Positions 1 through 11,757 of a stretch of DNA of 64,000 nt are shown here, piece by piece. The notes below the pieces were generated by a model, which saw nothing but the letters and a program-made list of their open reading frames with translations, was not told where the DNA came from and searched no databases. The position numbers were made by a program, and so were the translations under genes. Origin of the DNA: Labia minor (lineage: Eukaryota; Arthropoda; Insecta; Dermaptera; Spongiphoridae); assembly GCA_963082975.1 (NCBI GenBank), contig OY720346.1, positions 68,873,267-68,937,266 of the forward strand, given 5' to 3'. The first letter of the stretch is position 1. Each line of letters opens with the position of its first letter.

Positions 1-537
1 AATATTTTGTTAGTAATTAATTATTAAATAATTATCAAGAAGTAATTATAATCGATATTTAAGAATTAAATTGATTATTATGATATCCATTTAACACACA
101 AATTGAATAGATATTACATTCTCTCAATATTGATCTCAAAGTTTGATAATAGGTAGGTAAATGATAATAGATTTATAAAAATTATAGATTACTAGCAACT
201 CAATGGGGTAGTTTATTTATTTTTAAATTAATAAATATAATAAATATATAATATGAATATTGAAGAAGTAATGAGTTTATTTCTAGTTAATTAATAATAA
301 ATATTTAATCTTTATAATATTATATATTTATAAGTAATATTTATAATTCTTACTCTTTTTCTCATTTATTCAATATTTTAAAATAACTCTGTTCATATTT
401 AAAAATAATAATAATAATATAATATTTGATAAATAACATAACAAAAATAAGAAATTTAATTTATATTAATTGACAGATCTATAACGATTTTTAAAAGAAA
501 AATTATTAATGATTATTTATTATTATTATTTTTATTT
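1..537. other. AT-rich DNA, nothing recognised
   Basis: Only AT-rich sequence with short poly-A/T and ATA runs. I see no open frame of note and no repeat family used elsewhere in the window. Confidence 0.6.
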
Positions 538-550
538 ATATTTTAATTAC

Positions 551-750
551 ATATATTGATGGGGAGACCGATTGGGAAACGTCCGCTCGGAAGACCAAGG
601 ACGCGGTGAGTGGACAATGTAGGAAGCTACGTGAGGGAGATGGGAGAGAGTAGGAGTTGGATGGTTGTGGTTCAGGATAGGGACACTAGGAGAAATGTGG
701 TTGCTCCGGCTAAGAACTTTCGAGTTCCGAAGAGCCACAGAGATAGATAG
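551..750 (+). mobile_element. LINE 3' end, 5'-truncated, with 13-bp target-site duplication
   Basis: Translation in the frame of the ATG near 558 gives GRPIGKRPLGRPRTR, then a DNVGSYVREMGESRSW stretch and a QDRDTRRNVV block. This is the usual carboxy end of non-LTR retrotransposon ORF2 (G+RP+GRPR..RW followed by QDR..W+). The element ends in a GATA tail at 741-750. It is flanked by the 13-bp direct repeat ATATTTTAATTAC at 538-550 and 751-763, so both ends are defined and only about 200 bp was inserted. The same tail and C-terminus occur at 23254-23411 on the other strand. It lacks endonuclease and reverse transcriptase, so it is inert. Confidence 0.8.
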
Positions 751-763
751 ATATTTTAATTAC

Positions 764-1516
764 TCATATAAATTGGTTTCACATATTGGATTATTTTTAC
801 ATCTTTAATCATTCTTGAGCAAACAAAAAGAAGAAAAGTAAATTATTCTATAAAATTAAATTTGACCATACCAAAAAGACATCATTTATTGAGAAATAAT
901 AAACACAAGATTATATGATTGAAGAGAGTGAGAGTGAGAGGGGGGGGGGAGAGTAATGATGATTCTATTTAGTGTTTGATGAATAATTTCATAGGTGCAT
1001 CTTAAATAGGCATCTTCACTTCATAAATTCTATATTAAAGGGTGTTTTTATAATATTTTCTCTTGTCACTTGGATGACACACAAAGACGACAGCATGATA
1101 TCTCCTATTAAAGCCTCCGGCGTCCTTTTGAATTGCACCTCCTTTTGAAAAATTCTTTCCTGTCATGTCACACTCTTCATGAGAGAATCATTACAATTTT
1201 TTTTTTTTTTGCCAATATTCAGTTGATATCATTTGGGTTGAAAATGAAATTTAATTATTTTTAAATTAAAATTACAGATTTTTATCACCATTCTTAATAT
1301 ATTGAGTCTTAAACTTGGAAACTCTCTTTGGAATAAATTATATATAATACAAATATAATTTATTGTCTTTATATATTATTATACTTTTATTTAATTAATG
1401 TAAAAAAAAATCCAAGTATGATTAATTAATATTTTGAAACTTTTAGTTTCACATAGGTACATATATTTATTAATTATATTGAAACGTATTAATTGTTATT
1501 TTTTGATATAAAACTG

Positions 1517-1517
<1 letters not shown>
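764..1517. other. No gene seen
   Basis: AT-rich sequence with a G-run near 940 and a T-run near 1199. No protein or repeat family recognised. Confidence 0.55.

Positions 1518-1565
<48 letters not shown>
1518..1565. repeat. (AT)n microsatellite
   Basis: Uninterrupted AT dinucleotide tract of about 48 bases directly beside the 3' end of the minus-strand SINE that follows. The SINE 3' ends in this window run into TA or T tracts. Confidence 0.9.
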
Positions 1566-1568
<3 letters not shown>

Positions 1569-1833
1569 AAAAAAAACCTCTGACTTTGTATGTCCTACGC
1601 AAGGACAACGCCTATCAAGTAGGTTATATCAATGAGGTGTCCTATGATCAGTAGAACTGATCCTATCAACCTTTACCTTGATTTTCTTGATCGGAGACGC
1701 TATCAAATAATTTTGATCCCATCCTCCGTCCCATAAACCCCAGCTAGAGAAATTCCCTAGCCAGGCCCGGGACTTGAACCCCGGATCACGAGAATGTGAG
1801 ACAGTTTCGCTAACCTCTCACCCTGTGGTGCTT
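1569..1833 (-). mobile_element. tRNA-headed SINE, family S1, near full length
   Basis: Read on the minus strand it starts with a tRNA-like head (GGYGCCACAGGGTGAGAGGTTAGCG) holding an internal B-box-like GTTCAAGTCCCGGG. A body with AGCTGGGGTYTATGGGACGGA follows, then a 3' part CAAGGTAAAGGTTGATAGG and CTTGCGTAGGAC, ending before a TA tract. Other copies are at 15993-16072, 21560-21682, 30103-30370, 42921-43176 and 47679-47952. Copy at 42921 has a perfect TSD and fixes the ends. SINEs are transcribed by RNA polymerase III and moved by LINE proteins; here that is inferred from the promoter-like head. Confidence 0.8.
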
Positions 1834-3517
1834 TAAAATATATATAAGATTGAAAAAAAAAAAAAAATAAATATAAATTAAACTAATAGAAATTTAATAT
1901 TTTCTAGTTAATAATATAAAGTATTTTTTGTCATATCTTTTTCTCTTCTTATGGTAAAATAGAAAGAATAAATAATATCTATATATATATATATACTATA
2001 TATGTATGAATGGACAGCAGACTGATTGAAATAGGGGGAAACAAAATTTCCGAAATCCAGTTGTGGTGTCTACTCTCATTTATTTCTATTGATTCGGAAA
2101 ATAAGAAATGGAATGAACAGAAAAGATAAAGATGACGATTATTGGAATGGCTCCGCGATATGCGCGAAAAAAGATAATGCGTTTGACTTTCAAAACGAAT
2201 GGCTTCCATCCTTCCTAACCCATTCCAAATCATCCCTTTCCACTATCCATTCTCACCCAATGAAACCGCGAAAAACTATCAAACTCGGTGAAAGAGATCG
2301 ATTTCCATTTTCGTTTTCATATCTATAAAAACAAATTGATTTCTTGTTTATAGAGAAAGGAAAGATGCATCATCGCTAGTACAGCAATATTGACATGCAA
2401 TTTATTTTATTTTTAACTTATTTATTTTCACGATAGGATTATTTTCGAGAAAATGGGATTCTATCATATTCAACTAAATGAGATTGAAAGTGGATTGGTG
2501 GATAATAAATATTTCAGTTTGATGAAAGAGTCGATTTAAAATAAAAAGAATAGATATAAAATAACATCAAATTAATCTAAAAATTTTCCTGTTTGGACAA
2601 AAATAGACAATGTGGTACCATTCTTTAAATAGATTAGTAAATCATAGCAATTATGGTGTAAATGGTGGAATTGGATTTTACTTGAAGGAATAAAGTTATT
2701 ATTTTTTTTTTTTTTTTGAAATAATAAATGGAATTATCTCTGGTAATCCAATTTCAATGGATGAAGTAATTTTTGAGTTGAATATCTTTGATAATGAAAT
2801 TTCTAATAATTGCTATGGTCACAGACCACCAAATTGATCATTTATCATTTTAGACATCGATGATGATGATTTAATTTATTATTTTTAATCTCATAAATAT
2901 ATATTTAACAAAAAAAAAAATAATACCTAGATTTGTTTTATTTATTAGTGGGGAGTCCTCTGGATTATGTGTGATATATATTCTTTTCTTTTTTTTTGGG
3001 GGGGGGGGGGAACTACAATAGAATTGTAGAAGGGATAATGATATGTTTGTCGGTTGGTTGCATATACTTCAGGGTAGCCAATTTGAGTTATTAAATAGTA
3101 ATTCACGATAAATTCGTGGGACGGATGTCTATTCTGTTCCTAAGTATTAATTATGTTCTGTTTTATTAATGAATTGGGAGATGTCGGAAGGTAAATATTG
3201 ATCAGTGTGTAGCGGATGGGGAACATGGTCAAGGCCTGGTGGGGCGGACGGGTTGTGCACAGGTGGGCGATGGCGCATGATGCAACCCAAGGGATGGATG
3301 GAGGTCAATGAATGTAAATGGAATGGGGATGCAAATCAGAAGGAAAATTTACATGACATCTGGATTAAAATTGACTTTTTTTTTACAGATATAATATTGT
3401 ACAAAACAAAAATAGAAAATAAAATAAAATCTATCCCGATTCTTTTTTAATTATCTTAATTATTGTTCTAATAATAATATTCATTTTATTATTTTTTGTT
3501 TATTATATATATATATA
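1834..3517. other. Unassigned, with a GC-richer block at about 2000-2340
   Basis: No recognised gene. Between about 2000 and 2340 base composition is more balanced and both strands are open for about 80 codons, but neither translation resembles a known family. The block at 3170-3330 (open frame 3205-3450) is also GC-richer and unassigned. A G-run lies at 2998-3010. These blocks could be host exons or regulatory DNA, which the sequence alone does not show. Confidence 0.4.
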
Positions 3518-3925
3518 GTACCTGGTTCACCGAGCAGCTGTTCAAATAATTTAAAAGAACATAAAATAGAAAAATTAGTCATAAAACATACAACCCTTAA
3601 ACGTACATATTACTGCACTGAAAGACAGAAAAGTATGGCCTGTGGATATAACAAAATATATATTTCGTAATTTGATTTTATTTATATTTATAATATTTTG
3701 TATTTAAGGAAGCGCTCGGTCTGACGTAGTTGCTGACATCATTTAAATTTCCTATTTTAAATTTAAAAAAAAACTAATAAAGATGATTTTTCCAGAGCTT
3801 GAAACCAATACAGATCGATTTTTCGTTATGAAAATTATCTATTGGGTGAATTTAAAAAAATCCTTCGAACGGTTTAATATTTCAAAAATACAAATATAAA
3901 TATATATATATATATATATAGGTAC
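3518..3925 (-). mobile_element. U-family repeat (Helitron-like, non-autonomous)
   Basis: Minus-strand copy of a repeat also seen at 36350-36487, 39126-39530, 39897-40298, 57113-57514 and 60185-60636. Shared blocks are GGAAGCGCT, a region with TGACGTCATTTAAATTTCC, AAACCAATA.AGATCGAT, and on the minus strand the core AACCGTTCGAAGGATTTTTT next to a TA tract (3901-3920). Its plus-strand left edge is GTACCTGGTTCACCGAGC. No coding capacity. Confidence 0.7.
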
Positions 3926-4235
3926 ATATTATATTTATGATAATTTACAGGAGAGTTTTCCAGTAAAGATGAAACATATAATAATTTCATATTTATTTAA
4001 TTGGAAAAATGTTTTAAATTCTTTTGGGGTTCTAAACCTATAGACAAGAAATCAAATCTTGTCAAATTCAAGTAACTTTATCTTAAATATTAATACTATT
4101 TTATATTCATTTAATTGTAATAATAAAAAAAAATAATTTTTTTTTGATATAGGTTTATTAGTATTAAATTTACTAAACTTCTCTATTTTAACTACTTTTC
4201 AAATATACTCAATGTATATAAATTAGATCAGCAGT
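3926..4235. other. AT-rich, nothing recognised
   Basis: AT-rich DNA with poly-A and poly-T runs near 4125-4145. No feature supported. Confidence 0.5.
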
Positions 4236-4720
4236 TTAAAGAGGCATTTCTTAAGAGAGGACCGCGCCCATTCTTTCCCCCCTTTCTTCCCTTTCACCAC
4301 CTCTCGGATCCCGGTCGCGAAGAAGGCCATTAGCGTTGGCTTAATGTCCTAGTGGATGCTAAGAGCAAAAAGACTAGAGTTTCAAGCTGGTGCAAATAAG
4401 CGTCGACACCCACCACCATTCCTTGCACTCGGGATGGTATTATAAAATAAAGAACAACCCTCCCCTTTGCTTTCGTTGGATGCCAACGAGCGAAACTCGG
4501 AAAGGAAAGGAGAAATTAGCCTCGGATGGCTTTGCATGTCCGATCGACGGATTTAACTCCTTACGAGCTTAGCAGGTTACAACCCCAAACAATCTCACCC
4601 CCCAGTCCTATCTACAAGCATAACGGTCTTAACATCCGGTAAGCTCATGGGCGAAGTTGGACCGCCAAGAGAACGCGCTACTTCATTAACAAACATATCT
4701 TGAGGATTACGGATAGATTT
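4236..4720. other. GC-rich island of unknown origin
   Basis: Abrupt change to balanced composition with CpG-containing words (GGTCGCGAAGAAGG, GCGTCGACACCC, CGATCGACGG). A 60-codon open frame at 4390-4572 (+) reads in part SLHSGWYYKIKNN and SDGFACPIDGFNSLRA. I do not recognise it. Density and lack of splice structure suggest a fragment of a mobile element's 5' region or a relic from another replicon rather than a host exon, but this is a guess. Confidence 0.35.
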
Positions 4721-5080
4721 TTTTTTATTATTCCACAGGATTAATTCCAGGGAATTAAATGAATCCCTCAAGAATTATGAAGGAAAATACTTATGTTAGA
4801 AAAATTATTTAATACTTATTATCTTTCACATTTCAAGCCATTTTGACTTGACTTTTTTATCTTGAAGCAAATTTGAGAAAAATCATCATGTAAAATATTT
4901 TATTTAAGATATCATGATAACACGATTTAATTCTTTTTAAAGGAAAATCTGTTTTTAGAAATATTCTTTTTCTCACGTGCAAAGAACTCAATTTGAATAT
5001 AAAAATCTTTTTAAATATTTAGAGAATTTTGAAATGTCAGAAAAATAAAAATTATTAAACTTAATCAAGATTCTTAATTA
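4721..5080. other. AT-rich, nothing recognised
   Basis: AT-rich DNA without open frames or shared repeats. Confidence 0.5.
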
Positions 5081-5084
5081 ATCT

Positions 5085-5400
5085 GTCCTCCTTCTTTGGA
5101 CCCATGAACTAACTTTTTGAATCTTACACTTCTCCCTGATATTCTTAATTCTTAATTCTGTCCATCCTTGTCTTACCCACGATTCTTCTCAATGATTTCA
5201 TTTCGCAGACTTCCATCATTTCTAATGTTTTGGTGGTATCAGTTCTTGTTTCGGGTATGTTAGTATTGGCCGCACCACGCTCTTATAGATGCGGACTTTT
5301 GTTTCTGTACCCAGAAACTTGTTCGACCACACCGTATCGTTTAGGCATCCAGATCCAGACGCCTGTATAGTTTGAAGTCTGACTTCTTCTATAATGTTCT
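5085..5400 (-). pseudogene. LINE reverse transcriptase C-terminal fragment, frameshifted
   Basis: Minus-strand translation gives RLQTIQASGSGCLNDTVWSN, then KVRIYKSVVRPILTY, and after a frameshift ETRTDTTKTLEMMEVCEMK and LRRIVGKTRMDRI. This matches the post-catalytic thumb region of non-LTR reverse transcriptases (K.RIYK..VRP.LTY.AE, EM..LR.I.G.T..D+I). The fragment at 24053-24770 covers the same region of a related element. The frameshift after LTY and in-frame stops show decay. No catalytic residues remain. Confidence 0.7.
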
Positions 5401-7142
5401 TGGTAACAGGAAGGGTAAAGTTTTAAAATCAACTTGCCTCAAAATTTTAAATTTGTTTGGTGTGTAGGCCTGCGTGTGGGAAAGTAACAGATAGCTATGC
5501 CTTGCATTTCGGAGTCATCGAGTGATCTGGCTAGTATTTCAGGAAGACTTGAACAAACTGAAAAGTGAGATATGTGAACCCTTACAAGTAAAAGGAACAA
5601 GATACCGCAAGTTGAAATTACCCGAGTTGAAATTAATTCACTTTTATAGTTAAGAAATAGAAAAGATGTAGCCATTGTTTTAGCTATTTATTAAAATCAA
5701 TTTTTGAATTAAATACGAGGGTGAAAATAATTAGATTAGATAAACAATTTAAATGTGTATAAAGGAATTTTTAAATATAATAACATTTTTTTTAATACCT
5801 CTATAATAGTAATTAAATTTTGGATTAAATATAATTTTATTTATTTTGTGTGTGTGTCTTAAAAATACTTTCACTCTCTATAAACAGTTCTTTTTAGGGT
5901 AAATTTTTATTTTATCTCTTATATTAACTCTTCTGGTATACTTCACCCTATTTAAAAGGTCTTTTTTATCCAATACTTTATATACACTGTCATCATGTTA
6001 TTGTTTAAGTATTATCTATCCGGCATGTTCCTTAAATGAGCAATTTCAAATACACGATTAGCCATCTACATATAAAATGATTAATCGGTTGACATGTTTA
6101 CTTAATCGAAATTTCGTTTCATTTCCCTATTCGAATGAAAACCAATCATTTGTCATTCATCTCCCACTATTCAAATAGGATCTCAAACATTTCGTGTTTA
6201 CAGCATTCCCAATTATATTGAGTTATTGAGATACATAGACAATTATTCAGACAATTGATGGTTAGTACCTTTACATGAGATACACATTATAGAGACAATG
6301 TTTATAATTTAATATAAAAATATACTTGGTAAATAAAATAAATATGCAAAATATTAAAACAAAGTGTTATTTAAACAATTCTGAATAGAGAAAAATGTAC
6401 ATTAAACATTGATACGTGTATAAACTATTTATTTAATACTGCTAAGTATTGATTTTAAAACAAAAATAATAAAATTAAGTGTGTATAACTGAAACTTTAA
6501 ATTAAATCTAGCTTTATTCTACTTGTGGAATTTTATTTTCTCTTTAGTGAATATTTAAAATTGGCTTTTTTTCAATTGATTGAATAAAATTATATCTTAA
6601 ATATTTTTAAATTTATATTAATTCTTGCAAAGACAAACAATCGTATTTATATTATCTGATATATTTATTTTCGATCACATTGATTATATCTATTTATTCC
6701 ATTTTTATAACCAATCAGAGATGATAAATAATTTTTCCTAATTTCGTCAATTAAATTTAATGAAGATTGACAGTGGAGTTGGTAGGAGATGATTAATGTA
6801 CAATTGATTGAATTCCATAAACAAACAAAGAGACGCTCAGTTACCTATTAGTGTGTGCATTGGCCAGTCGGGATAGAGATAATTTAGATTAACATCGCTC
6901 TGTCAGATATTACTGATTAGAATTTTGTCTTCCTTTTACCATTTATTACCATCACGCTTGAAACAGGAAATAGTCTTTAAATTTACATTTGTAGCTTGAG
7001 ATATTTATCAAAAGACAAGCGAATATCTTGACAGGGGCTTCAATTAACCCAAACTTGTAGAATTAATTAAATTGACATTTAAGGACAAAAATAAAAATAA
7101 TGAAATATCGAACTCTCTATTAGAAATTAATTTCCTTCACTT
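5401..7142. other. No gene seen
   Basis: Long AT-rich stretch. The 78-codon minus frame at 5439-5675 has no recognisable motif. No repeat shared with the rest of the window was noticed. Confidence 0.5.
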
Positions 7143-7186
7143 TTAATAATAATAATAATAATAATAATTATTATTATTATTACTAT
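7143..7186. repeat. (TAA)n/(TTA)n microsatellite
   Basis: TAA repeats followed by TTA repeats, forming a small inverted simple repeat. Confidence 0.85.
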
Positions 7187-7299
7187 ATTATTAATAAATA
7201 TAATAAGAACATTTTTTTTGAAAAAAATTAAAAAATTCATTTGAAAAAGTAGATAATAAATTGATGACAAACAAAAAAGACTGAAGAACTTAAAATTAA

Positions 7300-7500
7300 A
7301 AATTAAGCTTAAAAAAATTCTCACGTCCAAATCATCACTTTTAAATTTTTTTAAACTCAAAGCATTGTTTTGCCTGCCAAGAGCATTGTTCATCGTATGT
7401 TTCAAAAAGTTCTATGCGATTTTGCAGCAGTTTTCTTCAAATGATAGCAGAAAACCAATGTTGCCCTCAAATCATAGTTTTTAGGCAGAAACATCGACAT
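7300..7500 (-). pseudogene. mariner transposase N-terminal relic
   Basis: On the minus strand an ATG at about 7498 begins MSMFLPKNYDLRATL followed by FCYHLKKTAAKSHRTF. A frameshift follows, then the other frame continues with NNALGRQNNALSLKKFKSDDLDVR. This matches the first helix-turn-helix of mariner transposases (HLKKTAAESHR..., WFKKFKSGDFDV). The paired-like DNA-binding domain is broken by the frameshift, and nothing recognisable as the DDD catalytic domain follows. The 5' region probably extends to about 7700, but I could not define a terminal inverted repeat. Homology is read by eye. Confidence 0.6.
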
Positions 7501-7700
7501 GTTTGAGATTATCGAAAAATATACCGGTGTATGAAACTTAGGTTATTATGTGTTGACAAACATCGACAGCTGTTAGAGAGAGAAAATGGCACTACAGAAG
7601 CGGTTTTACGGTCTTGTAACTGATAGCGTGCACCCTCTATAGGGATTTTCCGGTTTCATGCTTCTATACCTATGCAACACAGAGCATCCATACGCTATCT

Positions 7701-9490
7701 TTGCAATTTGCTACAAATTCTTATTTAATTGTGAATTTAGTTCATTTCATGTAGCTAAAATAACTTTTTATTTATTATGTCTTCTCACCCAAAAAGCAAG
7801 AAAGTTTTTGATCATTGGCAGTTTGTTTTAAAACAGAATTTTCTTTAACTTTCAAAATGTCCATAAGATTTACAATTCATTTTATGAATAACCGAAAAGC
7901 GTGAACTCTAATGTCAATTTCGGACAAAGTCCATGCATTCCTGCCACTGGAATAGTTGATGATTGTCCCGAAGATTTGCTTCTAGATTTCCTTCATGATT
8001 TTATATCTTTAAAGTCACATTCTTCAATGATTAAAGCACTAAAAATCTTTTTTCAAATTTTTTCGATCAAAAAAAGGCATTTTATAAAGGGGAATTGAAT
8101 CTTGAATACAACAGAAGTGTTAATTTAAGATAATTTTCATAATTCTTCTATTTATTTTTTTTTTTCTTATTTATCGGATATTATTTGAAGTGCTTGATTT
8201 CTTTAATGTAAATATTAAAAAAAAAAGTTACACTGAATTTCCAACGTAGTTTATAATTTAATTTAACTTTGTATAAATGATACAGTTACTACTTGAAAGT
8301 TTTGTATTTTTTTTTAAACTGGTTTTTGAAAATAAAAGTATAACTTTGTTATTAAATTTACTAATTAAAAGGAAAGTATCAGGGGAAATAAAAAAGGAGT
8401 ATCTCCATTGGCGCCTCTCATCTTTTTTTAATAAAATCACCCCCTTTTTATCCCCTCTCAATTCCCATTTCTAGATCTAACAAACCCTTTATCTCTTGTT
8501 TTGTATTTTTTTTTTTGCTTTGTTATTTTGTTTAAGTAATCAATTGTTCATAAACGAAAAGTACCTTCGTAGGTAATTTTTCCTTTCCACCCAACCTTTT
8601 TCTAAATTCTTTCTCATGACTAAATTTTTTTTTTTTTCTAATTATTTCTCCATGTCATGTTTAATCTTATCAAGAGTCTTGTGTTGTGGCGGTCGCCACT
8701 TAATCCATACAACAGAAAATTTATTAAAAAAGTTATTTTCTTCTTTAAAAAAACAGTAACCGGGTTTTATATGTATATACATATTTCTCCCTCTTTTATT
8801 TTCTATTTTATTTTCACCCCGACCCACTCCCCTGCATATCTCACTCACCCCTTTTACCTATGAACGATATTTATTAAAATTAAACAACTTGAAAAGATAA
8901 GCAAGAATCTCATTTAATACTTAAAAAGAGACAGATTCATGGACCTTGCTAAAAGAAATTGTTAGTTTTACAAGAATTTAAGCAGAAATATAAAGAAAAG
9001 AAAAAGAGAGTATACACCTTAAATGTGTAAATAAAGTATTCAATAAAGAGTATTGTTTTTTTAAAGAGATATATGAATAGAAAAACAAAAAAAAGGGTTA
9101 GATCAAAAAAGCGTTTATTTCTTTATTTATAAGAAATGATATTTTTCTCACTAATTTTTATTTTAATAATAATAAATAAATATATATTAATATATAAACA
9201 CATTCTCTATTACACTTATAAGGGCACACTTATAATGATAATAAATTTTAGGGCAAGTCAAATTAGTGGTTGAGTAAGTATTTCGATAATGCACAGCGTT
9301 CAAGTTGACACGAGCTATTAGTATAGGATATTAAGGGCAGAAGTAGGAGATATATCAGCATCAACGAACAAAATTTAATAATAATGGGGTATCATATAAA
9401 ATACACGACGTTTTCATCCCTTACCCATTTGCCATATTCAAATTTGAATACAATTTTTCATTAAGAAATTAAAATGTTTTTTTTTTGCTT
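7701..9490. other. Unassigned; short open frame at 7901-8098
   Basis: The plus frame at 7901-8098 encodes 65 residues including GIVDDCPEDLLLDFLHDF. I do not recognise it and the surroundings are AT-rich. The overlapping frames near 8258-8474 and 8642-8863 are open on both strands because of low complexity and have no motif. Confidence 0.35.
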
Positions 9491-9494
9491 TTTT

Positions 9495-9527
9495 ACCGAC
9501 CGACGATAGTAAGGGAGGTATTGTTTA
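9495..9527 (+). mobile_element. R-family 5' terminal fragment
   Basis: ACCGACCGACGATAGTAAGG and the following GAGGTATTGTTT match the 5' end of the R repeat (full copies at 11129 and 19276), again directly after a T run. Homology stops after about 33 bases. Confidence 0.75.
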
Positions 9528-9552
9528 AGAAACAAATAGATTAGTTAATAAA

Positions 9553-10062
9553 TATTGGATAATTCTTTACAAAACGGGAAGCTTCAGGGATTTGGATGAA
9601 ACTTTGCCAATGGATTCCTTTTTTAATTACAAATCAACTTTCTTTATACAATATTTCTCGGTCTCTTCTAGTTTACGAGATAACATTTTTTTTATGTTTG
9701 ACTGATTAGCTGGTTATGAACGTCGAAATGTTTTATTAACTAATTCACCAATTATTTTCGGTTCGGTTTCGATAGAAAATTATTTAATTAATTATTTTTT
9801 TAATTTTCAATGTATCCAAACCGAACTGAAAAAAACAGAAAATTAGTGATGCCCTCTGCTGGCCAAATGAATAAAACATGGTAGCTAAATAGAATATCAA
9901 TGGGTTTATATGGAAATTTTAATAATTTTTATCTCATCAACTAGAAGAGACCGAGAAATATTGCATAAGGAAAGTTTCTTTGGAATTAAAAGAGGAATCC
10001 ACTGTCAAAGTTTCATCCAAACCTCTGAAGCTTCCTGTTTTATAAACAATTACCAAATATTG
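9553..10062. mobile_element. Foldback (long inverted repeat) element V, copy 1
   Basis: The left arm (from about 9553 through GGATTTGGATGAAACTTTG to about 9690) is repeated in inverted form at about 9930-10062 (CAAAGTTTCATCCAAACCTC). A second inner inverted pair is built on TTCGGTTCGG and CCAAACCGAACTG near 9755 and 9820. The whole unit can fold into one hairpin of about 500 bases. A diverged second copy with the same order lies at 58868-59386. No coding capacity, so this is a non-autonomous foldback MITE. The mobilising enzyme is unknown. Confidence 0.75.
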
Positions 10063-11128
10063 AATAAAAAAAAAACATGTTCATTTTCATATGATCATCT
10101 ATATATATATATATATATATATATATTTTATACACCATTTATTCTTTACATTTTCATTTATTCATACGTGTTTTTATTTTGAAATATAAAAAAGTAATCT
10201 ATTGATTTATATATATATTATTATATAAACATTAACAGTTAACACATATTAATGATTACACATTAATTTACTACTATATTAAAAAAATGTTATTTTGAAA
10301 ATGGGTTAAAGGAATTTGCTTTAAAAATTAATATATTATTAATCCCATTTTATCTAAAAAAGTTTTATGAAATACGTTTTTCCATCGTAAAAATATAAAA
10401 ATATTTAAGGATTATTTTTATATATTTAATCGCACCACGTTCAATTTACTCTTTGATGATTAAATATTTGACATGATTTTTATCTATAAATATTTTCCAG
10501 GTGATACGGCAGGTGATAGTTTCTATCTAATAAATAATATCTCTTAGTCTCTGTTTGGGTATTGATTTGGAAACTTCATCAGTATCTCTCTTTTATCTTT
10601 TTCTCTCTTTCCTCCCCCCACCCCCTCCCCCACATTTTCTCTTTTTGCACCCTTTCCTTCACGTTTTTGCCTAGGATTCAATAAAGATGTTCGATTGCAT
10701 TTTCAACAAGTCAACGCTTTTAATATCAGTGCCATCCTGTATGCCAGTCTGTTGAGGCTGATTTGTGACGCCTACAACTCTTCATTCCGCATTTCGGGCG
10801 CAATAAGAAAATACCCGGCCTGTCACAATAAACATATGATTTATGGACGAACCAACATTCAGGAGAGGCGAGAAATTTATTAGCTATCCACCCACAGTCA
10901 TCCTTGGTATCATCTCCCACCTCTCATCACTGTTTGTTGCTGCCTGGGTCTTTACAACTGAAAAATACCACGTCTAACAAACTCCAATTGGATCTTTATT
11001 AAAGTAATTTAATGGGGTTTTGGATTAAGGGAAATATTTCTAGAAAAAATAAAATTGTTAACTTTTATAGAAAATTTTAACAGCCATTAATTGTGTTTTA
11101 TAAAAAATAGAAAAAATAATTCATTTTT
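10063..11128. other. Unassigned; TA microsatellite and a GC-richer block at 10550-10990
   Basis: A TA tract lies at about 10100-10126. From about 10550 a pyrimidine-rich stretch (CTCTCTTTCCTCCCCCCACC) leads into balanced sequence open on both strands (10695-10883 plus, 10726-10920 minus). No motif is recognisable. It could be a host exon or regulatory block. Confidence 0.4.
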
Positions 11129-11757
11129 ACCGACAGACGATAGTAAGGGAGGTATTGTTTTCACACCAAATTTCACACGTGGAGATTTTTACATATCTCC
11201 ACGAATCATGCATTTTCTAAACAGAAAAAAGTATTTTTAGCATGATGTCTGTCCGTCTGTCCGTCCGTATAGATGTGTACAGCCTGAACGGCTCAACCGA
11301 TTTTGATGAAATTTGGTATATTTACTTAATGCATCAGTGGGATGAATTGATCAACTTTTGGTGCAAATCCGGAAACCGGAAGTGGTAGTATTAGCGATCG
11401 ACAATAGGAAGGGAAGGGTTATTTTCACACCAAATTTCACATGAGGAGATTTTTTTATATATCACCACGAATCATACACTTTGTATTGGTTTTATCCTCG
11501 GGAAAATCATATTTATTAGTTTTTTCTTGATTTAAAATTATATGACGTCATCCAGCCATTCATGACGTCACAGCCTGGTCTTACATATATATTATAAATA
11601 AAATAAAATTAAAAATGTTTATATTTATTATTTATGTATTCATATCTGTTTTTTATTACATTAATAGATATATTAAAATTATTTGTAATTGTTTCTGAAG
11701 CTAGAAATTAATTTACTTCAAACCGTCGGTCGGTTCGGACCTGGCCACAGGTCAACT
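11129..11757 (+). mobile_element. R-family element, full copy (Helentron/mini-me-like)
   Basis: Starts after a T run with ACCGACAGACGATAG. A (GTCY)n tract follows at about 11247-11267, then the core GAACGGCTCAACCGATTTTG and ATGAAATTTGGTAT. The 3' part has two TGACGTCA words (about 11544 and 11566), the inverted partner of the 5' end CCGTCGGTCGGT at 11723-11734, and a terminal hairpin GACCTG-GCCA-CAGGTC at 11738-11753. A 5' terminal repeat with its inverted partner lying subterminally before a 3' hairpin, plus a (GTCY)n tract, is the layout described for DINE-1/mini-me (Helentron-related) non-autonomous elements. That assignment is by structure; no Rep/helicase is present. Confidence 0.75.
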
